DNA of 64,000 nt, taken from assembly GCA_020736575.1 (NCBI GenBank), contig JAGPYM010000041.1:1-64000 (forward strand), written 5' to 3'. The notes under the pieces were generated by a model, which had not been told where the DNA came from, made no database searches, and was given only the letters and a program-made list of their open reading frames with translations. The stretch is from Thelonectria olida (Eukaryota > Ascomycota > Sordariomycetes > Hypocreales > Nectriaceae). Position numbers and translations under genes: made by a program. Position 1 is the stretch's first letter. Every line of letters starts with the position of its first letter. Shown here piece after piece: positions 11,091-22,900 of the stretch.

Positions 11091-13758
11091 GCAGTGTGTC
11101 CATCAACCAAGTAAAGCAAAATTTGGACCCTCTACTTGACTTGGTTGATGGGACCCCCTTGCTTTACTTGGTTTACTCGGTAGAGAGGCTTGCTTTGCTT
11201 GGTTGGTTGACGTTACTCGACTATTTTCCATTCCTTATGTGGCTCCGGTGGTAGATCTATGCTAACATACCGCTTCGAAGCAGGTGCTTTTGGCATTCAA
11301 TCGCTGCTACAGTGTCCGAATTAAGCCGATTTCGTTCATCTGTGATGACCTTCTTTGTCTGTGAGAAAACGCGTTCACACTCGGCGCTCATTGCTGGGCA
11401 ACTGAACAAGTCAAACGCCATCTTGGACAGGATGGGGTAGTCACATGTATGGCGAACCCACCACGCCAGAGGATCCTCAACATCCAGATCAGCCTTATTA
11501 GTCCTGGCCATAAACTCATCCAGCTCAGATGTCAGTTTTGTCCGCTTCCCTCGAGTGGCTGACGCCGCAATGGCAGCAAGCCTCTGACGACGCTTACGAT
11601 TGTGCATAGGCCTCCCGCACCACTCTCTTCGCCCCGCTGATCCATTGCTTGTTGTGGCTCCATTCAAGCTCGAAATAGGTAAATTTGTTTGCCGGATGCA
11701 GGGCAACTGCACATCGGTATGCAGGCGTGGCATCTGTGAGGCCAAAATATTCTTCAAGCTTGATGCGAGCAGCATCAATAGCATGGGCATAGTATGTTGA
11801 CACCACGTCAGGGTGATCATCTGCAAACCTCCCAGCCTCCTGGAGCTTCTTGAAAAGGACATCAAGCGACTCGATCGTCTCGTGGAGGGAGCCATGCGAT
11901 CCTTCTAGGCCAGCTTTGTTTGCCCGGCCTTCCATGCGCTTTGTTAGATCTTTGAAGGGCTTTAAGATATCGAGGAAGTGGCCCAGATCGGTCCAATCTT
12001 GTGGAGTAAGGATATCCTGTGAGATATCATATTCTCCGTTGGTATGGTTGTAGTTGAGGAAGAATAGATCAATGGCGTGGCGGAGTTTCAGAGCTCTTTC
12101 AATCATGGAATATACAGAGTTCCAGCGGATCCCGCCATCGACCAGGACTCTAGTGTAGAGGTTCTCGATGCTGCCTTCGTCGTACGCCTGCAGAACGTAC
12201 TGTTTCAGTCTCTCTCGTCGCTGGTCGCTTCTGTTGATCCACGTACAGAAGTTGTGGAGCTTGCCGATAAAGCTTTGCTTCCTCCATATCTCAAACCGCT
12301 CGTCATCAGATGCGCCACGGAGCCGTTGCTCCAGCTTGCTAACGCCCTGCCCAAAGAGGAGAGCTTTGACGATGAGATTCAGCATATGGCCGACGCACCG
12401 AAGGCGACTCTGACGGTTGATGGCAGGGTACTGCTTTGCTAGCTCCTGAATGCATGTGTCATTATTGCTAGCGTTGTCCATCATAAAGAAGCCAATGACT
12501 TGGGAGATATCGTAGAAATCGATGACTGTTGACAGCACCTTGGCAATATTCTCGCCGGAGTGAGGGCCTTTCAGAGGGGGAAGATCCAGAAGAGCTGTCT
12601 GTAGCTTATGTCCTTCATCCAAGAAGTGAGCAACAACAGCTAGATAGTTTGTCCCTTCTTCAGATGTCCACGCATCCGTCGAGACGTGAATCTTGCTTGT
12701 GGTGAGATGGAGCTTTTCCCTCAGCCAAACACGTCTCCCAGCATCACCAAACCATTTCTCTTTGACCCAGCTACTAAGCGCTGACGGGCTCTTGGGCAGA
12801 ATCTTGCCGCTGTCTTCCAGATAGTTGGTGAAAATCTCATAGGTGCGTTGATGGGTTGCTTGACGAAAGGTGAGATCAAGATCAATCACCCAGTCGGTAA
12901 AGTCGTCTTTAAATTGCAGGTCGTTGAACACCAACCGCCGCCCTCCGAGGTATGATGTGAGATTTGTTGTGCCCTTGGCTATGCTGAAGGGATTGCATTC
13001 TGCTGCCTTGTAGCCAAATTCTTCCAGCCTGTGCTGATGTTTCAGATGGTATATAATGCTGGTCGTGCTCTCACTGGCAAAGAGTGCAGTATTGTGATGG
13101 CCACTAACGTGGCAGTATTTGCAGAGCCAGTACTTATTGTCTCCGTCCGTTGTAAGCTGTGCGCCGTGTCTGTAGATTGCTGAGGGTTGGGATTTGGAGT
13201 TGATGGTGCGCTTATGAGGCTGACGATATCGGATGGATGGCACTGGCTTCCCATCGTAACGGATTTTGTCCCACTCGATAGGGAAATGACATTGAGACGC
13301 TTTTGGCACCTCTCTTTCGTGGGAAACGGTTGCGGGAGAAGCACCATGAAGTGGCACACTCGTTGGAGTTGAGACGGAGCTAGGGGTACTAGACTGAGCA
13401 GAATCGATCGGCTCAGAGGGAGTCCTAGGGGGTGTAGCCTTTACGAACCTTCCCCGAGGCTGAAACATTGGATATGAAGGCATTATTGACTTGGGATTTG
13501 GACTGTGCGAGACTTTCTGGCAGCAAAAAGGCATGGACAAATTGATCGGGCTGCAGCCTCCTGTCGCGACCAACAGAAAAAGGGGGTTTCGCAACGCCTT
13601 GCCTAAAACGGAAATGTAGTCGAGTAAGTCAAGTAACCCCGAGTAAGCGAAAGGGTCTTGCTTTGCTTGGTTGAAGACCATCTTTACTTTACTTGGTTGT
13701 TACGTAATCAACCAATCCCAACCAACCAAGTCAAGTAACTTGGTTGTTGGACACACTG
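11091..13758 (-). mobile_element. hAT transposon
   Basis: This 2.67-kb element has terminal inverted repeats reading CAGTGTGTCCA(T/A)CAACCAAGT from each end and perfect 8-bp flanking duplications. Subterminal DNA repeats the motif ACTTGGTTG/CTTGCTTTG several times, probably transposase binding sites. It carries one transposase gene on the minus strand with a single frame break. It sits inside the RNase H-coding part of the Tad1-like LINE and is therefore younger than that LINE. Confidence 0.93.
11257..13681 (-). pseudogene. hAT transposase, one frameshift
   Basis: The main frame (11594-13681, 695 residues) has a BED-type zinc finger (CKYCHVSGHH...HLKHQH) near residues 185-215 and a DAWTSEEGTNYLAVVAHFLD block holding the first catalytic Asp near 345. 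It continues with DNASNNDTC near 405, the RW motif (GGIRWNSVYS) near 520, and stops at REAYAQS. The second frame (from about 11610 down to 11257) continues without a gap through KRRQRLAAIAAS to the hAT dimerisation domain: DPLAWWVRHTCDYPILSKMA, then SAECERVFSQTKKV. A one-base indel near 11595 breaks the protein, unless an unseen intron or frameshift restores it. Apart from this the gene is well preserved. Confidence 0.88.
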
Positions 13759-13766
13759 CATTGTCC
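13759..13766. repeat. hAT target-site duplication, right
   Basis: CATTGTCC here is identical to 11083-11090. Confidence 0.9.
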
Positions 13767-16700
13767 CGACTGCTGTTGCGGCCGCGCGATCACTTGCAGT
13801 GCTGATCGGCTGCTCGTCATAACAGTCAACTGTCGATGTTGAAGTCCATCCGGCATGCATCTCAGCGCCGTCGCTATAGCTTCCAGCTCTGCCGTGTACA
13901 CGTTCTGGTCGTCTCTGGAACCGATCATAATCGAGTACCTGGCCACCACCTCGCCCGGCCTGTTGCTCAGAGTATCACGGACGATGCCGCCCATGCCTAC
14001 CCTTCCTGCCTTCTCAGAGGCACTGGTTGTCACCAGGATGCCCTCCATCCTGTTGGCGGTTTCTGTCGCCATATCTCGGTCGAGGTCGTACCCGATGGGC
14101 AGGCGGCTGTGCCATGGTGGTAGTGTATATGCCTGGATTGTTTCCATTCGTTCAGCTGCGTTCCCTCCTTGTGCCAGCGCGAGCTTCTTCATCGGAGACA
14201 GGTATCTCCGGCTGCTTGACATCTTGAGACCCGCGAGTGGGTGCGTCTTTGGTAGGGTGTGCAGGTTGATCCAGAGCCTAGTGCCGGCTCGGGCATGCCG
14301 TTCCCTTACCGTGGGGATGCTTGCCTCTGCTTCTAACACCGCCGTCGCTGCCGTTCGGAAGGCGCCGGTGATCGCTTGCGCCCCTACTTTCTGTGCTCTG
14401 TTCAGCCAACTCAATTCTCTTATCCCGCACGCATGCGCCCACACGGTGGAGGCGTAGTCCATGGTTGGTGCCACTGTAGCCGTGAAGAGCTGCCTTGCTG
14501 TCCGAGGTGATAGCATCTTGAGCCTCCTCAGGTACATGGCGGCCGCCAAGCCCTTGGCTGCTGCTCTGGCCATGTGTTCTTTGTACCGTAGCTTCGCATC
14601 CATCACCACTCCCAGGATCTTGGCGCTTGGTGTCGGTCTGACCTCTTTTCCTTTGATCACGAAAGGCGTGTCGCTGGTGCGCTCGGCATTGCGCGTGAAG
14701 TGTATGATGGTTGTCTTGTCGCCTTCGAATGTTGCACCGCTCCGTCTTTCCCATTCCAGTGCCCTGTCTATGATGGCTTGAATGCCCGCTCTGTTTGTCT
14801 CCGCCGTTGGCCCCGTCACCCAGGCCGAGAAGTCGTCGACGAATGCCATCGAGCCGCCCGTTGAGTTGATTCTACTCTATACAAGATCCGCGTTGAAAAA
14901 CAGGAACAGCACCGGCGACAGCGGCGACCCCTGCGGAAGGCCCGCTTGGGGTAGCGGCTGTCGCTCCGACGTGTAGTCGTTCACTACGATGCTCGCTGTG
15001 CGGTTTGAGCAGAACACATCGATCCATTTGACCAGCCACCGTGGTATGCCTCTGGCCTCCAGTCTCTGCAGAAGTCGATCCTTGAATACGCCGTTGTATG
15101 CGCCTTTGACATCGAAGCTGATCAGACTAACCACCTTGCGGTTTCTCCACGCCCTGTAGATCTGTTCCTGCAGGAGCAGCAGTGCCTGTTCCGTCGACCT
15201 CCGTTTTCTTGCTCCAAAGTGGTTTGTGGGTAGGAGTCCGAACGTCTCGACGGCGTACGAAATCCTGTCCGCCACGACGGCCTCGAGAATCTTACCCAGC
15301 GTCGAGAGTAGTGAGATGGGTCGCCATGCCTTGGCGATCGCGTAGTCGCCCTTGTCTGGTTTCTTGAGCGGGATAATCTTGGCGCTTCTCCACTGGTCCG
15401 GCAGTACTCCATCTATCAATGACGTTCGGAATAAGTGTAGTACCCGGTCTTGGATCACTGGCCAAAGTTGTTTCCATACCATCGCTGGTAAGCCGTCTTC
15501 CCCGGGTGCTTTCCATGCTCTGGCCTCCATGACTTTCTGCTCCACCTCGTCCAGGGTTATGTTCGGCATGTCCACCTCCATCCGGCAGGGACGGGTCCCT
15601 TCATCTTCGATGACGGCCGGCAGTGGTGGGAAGAATGCGCTGAGTAGCTCCTCTGCCTGCTCTGCCTTGTCCTTCGTCTTTGTTCCATCCGGCCTCTTGA
15701 GCGGTGGGATCTTGTCGCTCATGGCATCGCCTCCGAGCTTGAGGTATCTTGCCGACTGCCAAATATTGGCTCCGTCCGCGAGAAAGTCATCCCAGTGTGC
15801 CTTCTTCTGTTTCCTGATCGCGTCATGGTATCCTTTGCCTGCTTCTTTGGCTCTCTTTTCCAGATCTGGCGACCGTTGACCTCTTCGACGTTGTGATCTC
15901 GCCTGGTTCCTCCAGTACGTGTACGCCCGTCGAAGCCGGGTTAGGTCTGTTGTCCACCACCTCCTCGCGTACGGGGATGGCTTTGCTAGTGGCACGAGCT
16001 TGTCGGTTGCTTCGAGCACCACTCCCATGAGCATGTCCGTTTGGGTCTGCACGTCGTCATCCTATAGCAGCCATCGGAGCCTTTCCTCCACCATTTCTCT
16101 GATCGCTGCCCACGGTGCGTTCTTGAACAGCCGTCGTTCGCTGGCTCTCCTTTCTGGCACACTGAGGTCGAACTCGGTTCGGATTGCTCTGTGGTCTGAA
16201 CCATGTTCCGTTGGGTGGATCTGTTGTAATGAGAAGATTTTATGTTGCTTAATTCATACTGAATGTGCAGTAGGGGAACCACTATTTATGTACAGGCACG
16301 ATCTCTTGTAGAATGTTCCTCCTTCTTCCGCACCTTGCCACCGACTTGGTCGCCTCACACTTGTGATCTCCAACAGGATCCCGCATGCTACCATCTCCTC
16401 AGCCAACTCGGCCGACGTCAGTATCAAATCTATCGTGCTTGAGTGCTCCGAATTTTCCCACGTCTTCGTCCCCCGGGGGAGAAGGCTGAGCAAGCTGTGC
16501 TCCTCCATGAGGCCGACAATCGGTTCCGCCTCACCTTGCCTCCTGCCCGTCACGTCTTCTCCTCCCCAGAGATGGTCGTGGCGATTGAAGTCGCCCGCTA
16601 GTATCACATCCGTTCTTCTCCCTGTTGCGTTGCGGAATGTCGTTACTTGAGTATGCAGCGTCTCCTCGTTTTTCCCCTCCACATACACCGAGATCACCAG

Positions 16701-17087
16701 CACATCCATATTGGGGAGTCGCAGCACCGCCCCCGTTAGGTCTGCTGATGGTATTGGGATCTGTTCCGCCTCTATGTCTCGTCGAATCCATAGCATGCTA
16801 CGGATTGGCCACTGCGCATCATGCGTCTGCGTCGGTATCATCTTGGTCCAGTTGCTATGGCTGTTCGGTGTCGTCACCACCGCACCGTCAATGGTTCGTG
16901 CGTATGGTTCGGCAACAGCCAGCACTGCGTACTGCTGAAGGTCCCGGTCGTTCATCATACTTAGTTGGACCACGTCTCTCTTTCGTACGTTGAGTTGGAA
17001 CATTTGCAGTTTAGTATGCACCGCCCTGTCCATTCCGTGCCCGGCAGTTTCGGCTGAAAGCTTCGTGCGGCCCTCCGCAGGTAGCAC
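13767..17087 (-). pseudogene. Tad1-like LINE ORF2 (endonuclease / RT / RNase H), broken
   Basis: ORF2 overlaps the end of ORF1. The APE endonuclease runs from about 17000 to 16160, with AEPYAR, ILAGDFNRHDHLWGG (catalytic Asp/Asn) and, after the solo LTR, HGSDHRAI (catalytic SDH). Reverse transcriptase occupies about 15500-14100, with QAGLPQGSPLSPVLFLFF and MAFVDDFSAWV (the catalytic DD box). RNase H follows from about 14060 and continues beyond the hAT at 10734-11082. Breaks are the LTR, TAG at 16062-16064, TAG at 14877-14879 just before MAFVDDF, and the hAT. Both stops fit CAG changed to TAG. The remainder is well conserved, so decay looks recent. Confidence 0.88.
16222..16375 (-). mobile_element. 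Solo LTR of the copia element, family 2
   Basis: This 154-bp sequence is the reverse complement of the LTR at 29426-29578, with roughly 90 % identity by eye. Its ends are TGTTGTAATGAG and GATCTCCAACA. It is flanked by perfect 5-bp duplications GGATC (16217-16221 and 16376-16380). It lies in antisense orientation within the LINE endonuclease domain, between the GILLEI and HGSDH blocks, and so is younger than the LINE. Confidence 0.93.
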
Positions 17088-18474
17088 ATAATGGCTCTGT
17101 TACTTGGCATTGCCTGTGCTGGTGTCCTTGCTGCGCACACCTTCCGCATACCTGTTCTTTCTTGCATGCGAATGCTTTGTGGCCAATGTTCCAGCACTTG
17201 TAGCACTGAACTGGTCCTTGACGCCGCTTAAAGACGTTAGTGTTGGCCGACTCCCCGGCCAGGTGAAAGTATCCCTCCTCGAGTCGCTTCGCATCATTTC
17301 CTTTCGTCACGTAGATCACCATTGACCCGTACGTCTTTCCGTTCTCCCTATCGCTGAGCCAGTGGATCTTGGTGATCGTCACCTCGTTCTCCCTGCCCAG
17401 TGCCTCGACCGCTCCTGGCAGTATATTGCCGTCCGAGTCCAGTACTGCCGTACGGTTCGCACCGTCTACCTTGACCGGGTAGAGTTGGTCCCTGAGTACT
17501 CTCGCACCCTTGACCGCCGTCCTCTCGGCTGTCTCCTTGACGAGCTGCATCTCCGCCTCATCTCTACAGATCACCTTGATGCGGTCTGTGTTCCTCGCGT
17601 CCTTCACCACGGCTGCGCACCTCCAGTCCTGTCGGTCCTCCTTCTTTCGCATCTCCTCCTCGATGGCCTGACGGATTCCTCCCACTTGTGCCTTGCCCTT
17701 CTCCTCCTCGTTGACGCGCGATGTGTCGATAGTACAGAAGAGAGTATCGGTGAACGCGGACGGTGTTGTTCGCATAGACGATAGGCTTCGGACGTTGCCT
17801 GGTTGGCTTGTCGGGGGAGTACGCGCGACGTCTACATACGATGGCTGAGGGCTCGTCTGGGCACTATTGGCCGCAATGCTTTGGGCCACCATGTCCAACT
17901 GTTCTCGCAGTTGTTTCAACTCTTCCGTGGTGTGTTCTTGCGCCTGTCTAAGTTGCTCGTTTGTTCCTCGCATCGCCTTTAGTTCCTCGGCGGTCTGTTC
18001 ATGCATACGTCTAGTTTCTTCAGCCGTCTTCCGGTCCTCGGCTGCCTCAGCCCTGACCGTCTGTATCTCCTGTTGGAGTCGTTGAATCATTTCCAGCTGG
18101 TCGCTCACCATCTTCGTCGCCGATCCCTGGTTCTCCAGCAACGCATCCCAGAGCCTCTGCAACATCTTCTTCTGTTCGGTCATTATATGGGTCGACGTTT
18201 CCTGGAGCATTGTCCGGAGCATCGTCTGGATTAGCGATTCGTTGCCGCTCACCGCGCTCTCCATGGCCTGTGATCCCTCGACCACATTGCCACGATCGTT
18301 GTCACCTGCTGCCATTTGCCCTGCGCCAACATTCTTTGACGTTCCGGCCTTGCTTGCGGCTGCCTGCACACTTTTCTGAGCCTTCGCGGTCGGTTTCACT
18401 GGTCTCGACGAGCGACGCGTCGCGGCCACCGAATCCCCACCCTCGACAAGGATCTCCTCGACGGTCGCGTCCAT
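17011..18474 (-). CDS. Tad1-like LINE ORF1, gag-like RNA-binding protein
   Basis: This 487-residue frame encodes the nucleic-acid-binding ORF1 protein of the LINE, which in this class coats element RNA. The N-terminus is basic and low in complexity. Residues about 95-200 form a Gln/Glu-rich coiled coil (repeated EELKQLREQ-type heptads). A central region from about 240 to 390 resembles the fungal LINE ORF1 core. The C-terminus has CCHC-type zinc knuckles: CYKCWNIGHKAFAC, CGRCAQQGHQHRQC and CATCGGPHEAFSRNC. It is uninterrupted and ends ARNGQGGAY. It overlaps the start of ORF2 by about 75 bases in another frame, as is usual for these elements. No breaks are seen, so this half of the LINE is still open. 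Confidence 0.88.
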   Translation of the reverse strand: MDATVEEILVEGGDSVAATRRSSRPVKPTAKAQKSVQAAASKAGTSKNVGAGQMAAGDNDRGNVVEGSQAMESAVSGNESLIQTMLRTMLQETSTHIMTEQKKMLQRLWDALLENQGSATKMVSDQLEMIQRLQQEIQTVRAEAAEDRKTAEETRRMHEQTAEELKAMRGTNEQLRQAQEHTTEELKQLREQLDMVAQSIAANSAQTSPQPSYVDVARTPPTSQPGNVRSLSSMRTTPSAFTDTLFCTIDTSRVNEEEKGKAQVGGIRQAIEEEMRKKEDRQDWRCAAVVKDARNTDRIKVICRDEAEMQLVKETAERTAVKGARVLRDQLYPVKVDGANRTAVLDSDGNILPGAVEALGRENEVTITKIHWLSDRENGKTYGSMVIYVTKGNDAKRLEEGYFHLAGESANTNVFKRRQGPVQCYKCWNIGHKAFACKKEQVCGRCAQQGHQHRQCQVTEPLCATCGGPHEAFSRNCRARNGQGGAY

Positions 18475-18576
18475 CTCACGATCCCCCGCTCACGGCAGCG
18501 CCGGCCTCTTCTTTCGCCTGTAAAGAGTGTAAAGAGTGTAAAGAGTCTTTTTTCGCTGAATTCCCGAGGGGAGCCC

Positions 18577-18600
18577 ATGAATGAAATTTATTACGCCCCA
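18577..18600 (-). repeat. Older LINE 3' tail
   Basis: GGCGTAATAAATTTCATTCAT on the minus strand is a LINE 3' end of the same family. It was separated from its body by the later insertion of the LINE at 18613-19196. Confidence 0.65.
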
Positions 18601-18612
18601 CGCGCTGAAGGT

Positions 18613-19196
18613 TTGAATGAATGAAATTTATTACGCCCGGGAGGACCAAGCCTCATAGGGCCATGACGCTAAACTATTTCAGTTCTAACGATTGATCGAG
18701 ATCACCCAGAAGCCCCACATTCTTCCTCGTCCACTGATTGGTCTCGCCTCTCTTGACTCTGATGTGACAGGCCTGCTTGGAGGCCAATTTCTCCAAGTGT
18801 TCAGCATCCTATCTTCAGCAGCTGAAGCATGGTCTGCCAACTTGAGGCTGTTTGATGTCAGTATCGCCAGATTTGGCCGCTAAATGTGGTTGGTTAGTAG
18901 GTTATACAGTCTGGTTTGCATCAAGTCTCCTCGTGTCCATGGCGAACTTAATCGCCGCCCGCACCGCCTGTAGGTGAGGTGTCCATTTAGGTCCATCCGA
19001 TGCTGCCTTTCCGCCCAAAAAGAACGAGAGGTTTCCCATCATTGTTTGTCCGACTTGTCGCATGCCTTCTCGCTGCGTGTCCCATTTCGCGCACCGGAAT
19101 AGAAAATGTTCCATCGTTTCTGCTGCTCGTCCACAGTTGCACCTGTCCGATTCTGCTGCTCCAATCCTGTGCAGGTAGCTGTTGATCCTAGCCATT
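18613..19196 (-). mobile_element. 5'-truncated Tad1-like LINE copy with target duplication
   Basis: The minus strand encodes only the C-terminus of ORF2 (ARMARINSYLHRIG, then the cluster CNCGRAAETMEHFLFRC, KMGNLSFFLGG-like block, ending RRLDANQTV) and the 3' UTR with the shared module at about 18770-18835. It ends in GGGCGTAATAAATTTCATTCATTC. Perfect 12-bp duplications CGCGCTGAAGGT flank it at 18601-18612 and 19197-19208, as expected for target-primed reverse transcription. The frame has no stop in this part, so the insertion is fairly young. Confidence 0.9.
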
Positions 19197-19243
19197 CGCG
19201 CTGAAGGTGGAGCGCGGGGCCAGCGTGGGGCTGACTGCTGACA

Positions 19244-19311
19244 TAATTTGGGCACCCGGATGCGCCAGTATGTTTGGGCACCCGGGTGCCCATGTATCAG
19301 TCGCCAACAAA
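19244..19311 (-). repeat. Relic MULE terminal inverted repeat
   Basis: Read on the minus strand, the sequence begins GGCGACTGATACATGGGCAC and contains GC-rich GGGTGCCC palindromes. This resembles the outer end of the MULE at 30796 (GGCGACTGATACACTGGCGC). No partner end or duplication was found nearby, so it is a solo end of a related element. Confidence 0.5.
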
Positions 19312-19900
19312 GCCGGAGGTATGATAAAGAAAAAAGATCCAAATCCAGAAAAAAGCCTTGGATTTTGGAGTGTGGGTTTGGGACAGAAGTGGTGAGGAAG
19401 GAGAGGACGGGGGAAAGGCAGCTGGAGGACGGGGTACGGCTCAAAACATCACGAAAGTAGCTTCAGCATGGATATAGACTTTCCACCAGCTCAACCTACA
19501 ACAGATTCCTTCATGACACTTCTTCTCAAGAGGATGACGTCATCATGCAAAATCTTGATCCCACGCTGGTTCCCGGTGATCATCGCCGCACCGCACCATG
19601 TCTGCACCCTCTTGCTCTCCAGCAGCGGTCCTGGGAAGCTTAGTCGCTCAATGACGCCCTCAATACCTGGCCAGGGAGTTACGGGACGCACCAGCGGTGA
19701 TCAGCTCTCCTCTGGTAGTTCGACTTGCCCACGCTCCACAGTACCAAGTCCCTGGATACCCTTTCTAGGCTTGGGTGTCTGTGTCTTAATTCTCTCCGTC
19801 TTGCCATGGATCTCGCAGGACTGGAAGCAAACGCCGATGACATCTTTCAACATATAAGGTTGTCCTTTGGGAAAGATGCTCTTTGCAATTTCATCCAGAA
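19312..19900 (-). other. Unassigned, possibly a degraded gene
   Basis: The minus strand has stretches that read like protein (for example LDEIAKSIFPKGQPYMLKDVIG near 19880 and RVQTWCGAAMITGNQRGIK near 19600) but with stops between them. I could not assign a family. Confidence 0.25.
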
Positions 19901-19908
19901 CTTGTTGC

Positions 19909-22900
19909 CAGCGCTGCCCTCAAATCAAATAAATCAAATCCAGCATCATATTTGAAATATTTGATGGCCAGCAAAGTCAGATTTGTTGATTGGAATATTT
20001 GATCAAATATTTCAAATCGCATCATCTGTGCTCTCCATGCTACTCTACCTCCCGGTGTAACCCATTTCTCCCAGGTACAGTACCGCCCAGCTTGACAGCA
20101 CCATGCCTAATCCAGTTCTTGAGGCACTGCAGCCTCTCCAGTGTTTCCGCACTCATCGAAAGTCTCTGCGACGTTAACGTCAACTTAGCAAGGCTGAACG
20201 ACCTCTCACAATCCGTTACCATCGCCGGAATAGCAAGTATGTCAAGAGCCAGCTAACTGAGCATCGGGAATGGACCACGGTGAGTCATCCACCACTCAAT
20301 CGGATCCTCAGTTTCTTGTGGTTCCAGTCGCAGATAGCGCTCAAGCTCGCTACCCATTACCGTTGCTCGCGCCGTCCTGCTCTTCACCCACTGCTTGAAC
20401 ACACTGTCCTCGCGTGTCCTCTGAGTCACGCATGAGGTCACCGCAGTCTCCACCATCGGCTTTTGCTGTTCATCCGTTGCCTCGGCCCGCCTGCAGAGAT
20501 ACCAGCAATCAAGATAGTCCGATAGTCCAATCTTAGCGTCTCTTACCCACACAAGTGCTCTTCCGTAGCCCAGTTCGCCTCGAGATAGCTCATGCCAAGA
20601 GCCGGGTGCAGAATGATGGATGCGGCAAACAACGGGGACTCTCCTAGCTTGGTGTAGTACTCATTGAGCTTCTGTCAGGCAGTCGTGATGGAGAGCGTCA
20701 GATACTGTCGATGATCCCTTCCGATATCCTCAACACCTGATGACCCAGACGGCTTGCCCCGCCCGCTGCCTTCTTCCGCATGACTTGGAAGCCGTGTCCC
20801 CTGCAGCTTTCGCGGCGGCATGTCCATCTCAAAGTCCTTGAATCGCGCAGGGAGCTGGCGATTTCAATCTGGCCGCCCATAAGGCTGCTTCACCTGCGAG
20901 CTAGCACTCTCTTTCACCGTCTCGTCTGGGTCAGCATGATAAAACAGTTTCCAATCTTCCAAATGCTCCAACAAATATTCCATGCCCGTCATCACCTCCC
21001 ATAGGCGTCCATGACCTCCCTCACTGCCCCACCCCTGCGCTCTCATGGTCTGCAGATAGAACGGCTTAAGAATATGCTTCACTTCCGCCAAAAGCCTCCA
21101 GTCATCACCCTTCAGGACATCGCCCTCGGGCAGCCATCTCTCCACATCCGGATGTACCAGGAAGGCCCTGATGTCTCCCTGCTTGACAAGCGCTCGAGAT
21201 ATCATAAGGTAGGTAGAGTTCCATCTCGTGTCATTGTCCATAATAACCTCTAGCTCCGCTGTCGACTCCCCTGCCAGCACAAAACCTTGTGCTTCGTCGT
21301 TCTCACGTGCGACCTTTTTGAAGAGTTCGCATCTTTGAGGGGATGATCTGATGAACTTGACAACGTTATGGAGCTTTCCCACTGGTCCTTTCCTTCTCCA
21401 GTGCCATAGGTCCTCTTCTTGACGGCCGAGAAGATTGAAAACCTGCGATTCAGCCTCGAAAGCCTCGAAATCTTCGCCGTAGAGAAATGCACGAGCCACT
21501 AGGTTCAAGATGTGTCCATAACAGCGCATGCGTCTTGCCCGAATATCCGCTGGTGTCATGTCTAGGTCGAGACGTCAGTAGAAGTTTTGGAGGCAGTTGT
21601 CATTTGAGGATACATTGTCCGAGATCACTGTCCCAACTCGATCCTCTATCCCCCATTCCTGCACGACTTGCGAAAGCGTTACAGCGAGGTTTTCCCCACT
21701 ATGGCACCCGAGCTGGCGTCGAAGTGCCACTAGGCGTGACTGGTGCTGGCCCTGGCGGTCGAGAAAGTGAGCCGTTACTGCCATCATAGCATACCGATTG
21801 GGTGAGGTCCATAGGTCAAATCCGAGATGAATCTTGGTGATGGCATCTGAAAGCTCCTGCTTGACCTCATCCTTCTTAGACTCAAACATGTAATCTAGCA
21901 GACGGCTCATCGATTGCCGGCTCCATGGTACCTGGCCTGACAGATGAGGATCAAGTTGCCAGGTGACTTGTTCAAAGAATGGATCGAAAAAGAAAGAAAA
22001 GGGAATATTGGTGTTAATCAGAAGCCCTAGGCTTAGTTCTCGGATCATCCTGACCTTGGCTCGTGGCACGGCGCGGTATTGCAAGCGTGGTCGCTTGGGA
22101 GGAACAGAGTCGTCGGTCGAGGCAGATAGATCTGTGTCGGCGCCAGGACTGCCCTCAGAGATCCTGTGACACCTGCACTCGGTCAGCGACGCCCAAGCTC
22201 GTGGTACACTTATCACCGTACTTGCGGAGGTGGTCAGCGGCTGAGCTGGTGGCAGTGGCAGCGAAGAACTCGGGCTGGCCCTTCGCGTCGCACTGACGAC
22301 ATGCCCAGTAAGGGTTCAACGGGCTGTCATTAGCGTCTATCTCAACAAGAAAAAATACGTGATGCTTGATCCAGCTCTTTCGGCCCTTCGAGCCCTTTCG
22401 GCACAAGGACTCTTCCAAAATATAACGCTTGTTCCTCCATACCGCTTGCGGGAGATCTGCGACGGTGAGATTGTCAGGCAATGCCGTTTGTGTTGTTGAT
22501 TCGAGTTGACTTGACAAGTTCCTCGGCGGTCGAAGAAGAGCAAAGGCGGAGGATGGTGGAGAAGGCAGCATGGTACAGTTGGTTTGGGCGTTTGTGGGAC
22601 CAAATTTCGACACGCGTCGAGAGAAATAAACAAAATCCCAAAACGCGCCGTTCTGGTCAATTTAAGGGGGAATCAGTGGAGCAGTTAGGAAACTACTTTT
22701 TGAGGGTGGCTTTAAATGGATGATGGGAGGTAGCTCACTAATAGAGCTTCTAGACAATAACTGACTCTGATTGGTCGGGTTACTCGAACCGCTCAAGCAC
22801 GGTAGTAGGTCCCAGGTAGGCCACAAGCACAGATTTCCTTCTTGTAGTTACTGGATGTCAAATATATCAAATGGCATTTCAAATCCGGGATTTTCTGTTT

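Larger units (their letters stand above)
10734..18560 (-). mobile_element. Near full-length Tad1-like LINE, split by hAT and solo LTR
   Basis: This non-LTR retrotransposon reads on the minus strand from its 5' end near 18560 to about 10734. It has a gag-like ORF1 (17011-18474) and ORF2 with endonuclease, reverse transcriptase and RNase H. ORF2 is interrupted by a solo LTR (16222-16375) and by a hAT transposon (11091-13758). Removing both plus one copy of each duplication restores continuous similarity: GILLEI joins HPTEHGSDH, and ARPQQQSGQ joins TVQEIHRHAERLQ. ORF2 also has TAG stops at 16062-16064 and 14877-14879. The natural 3' end is missing, since the element breaks at about 10734. Three TGTAAAGAG units near 18510-18545 lie in its 5' leader. 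Confidence 0.85.
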
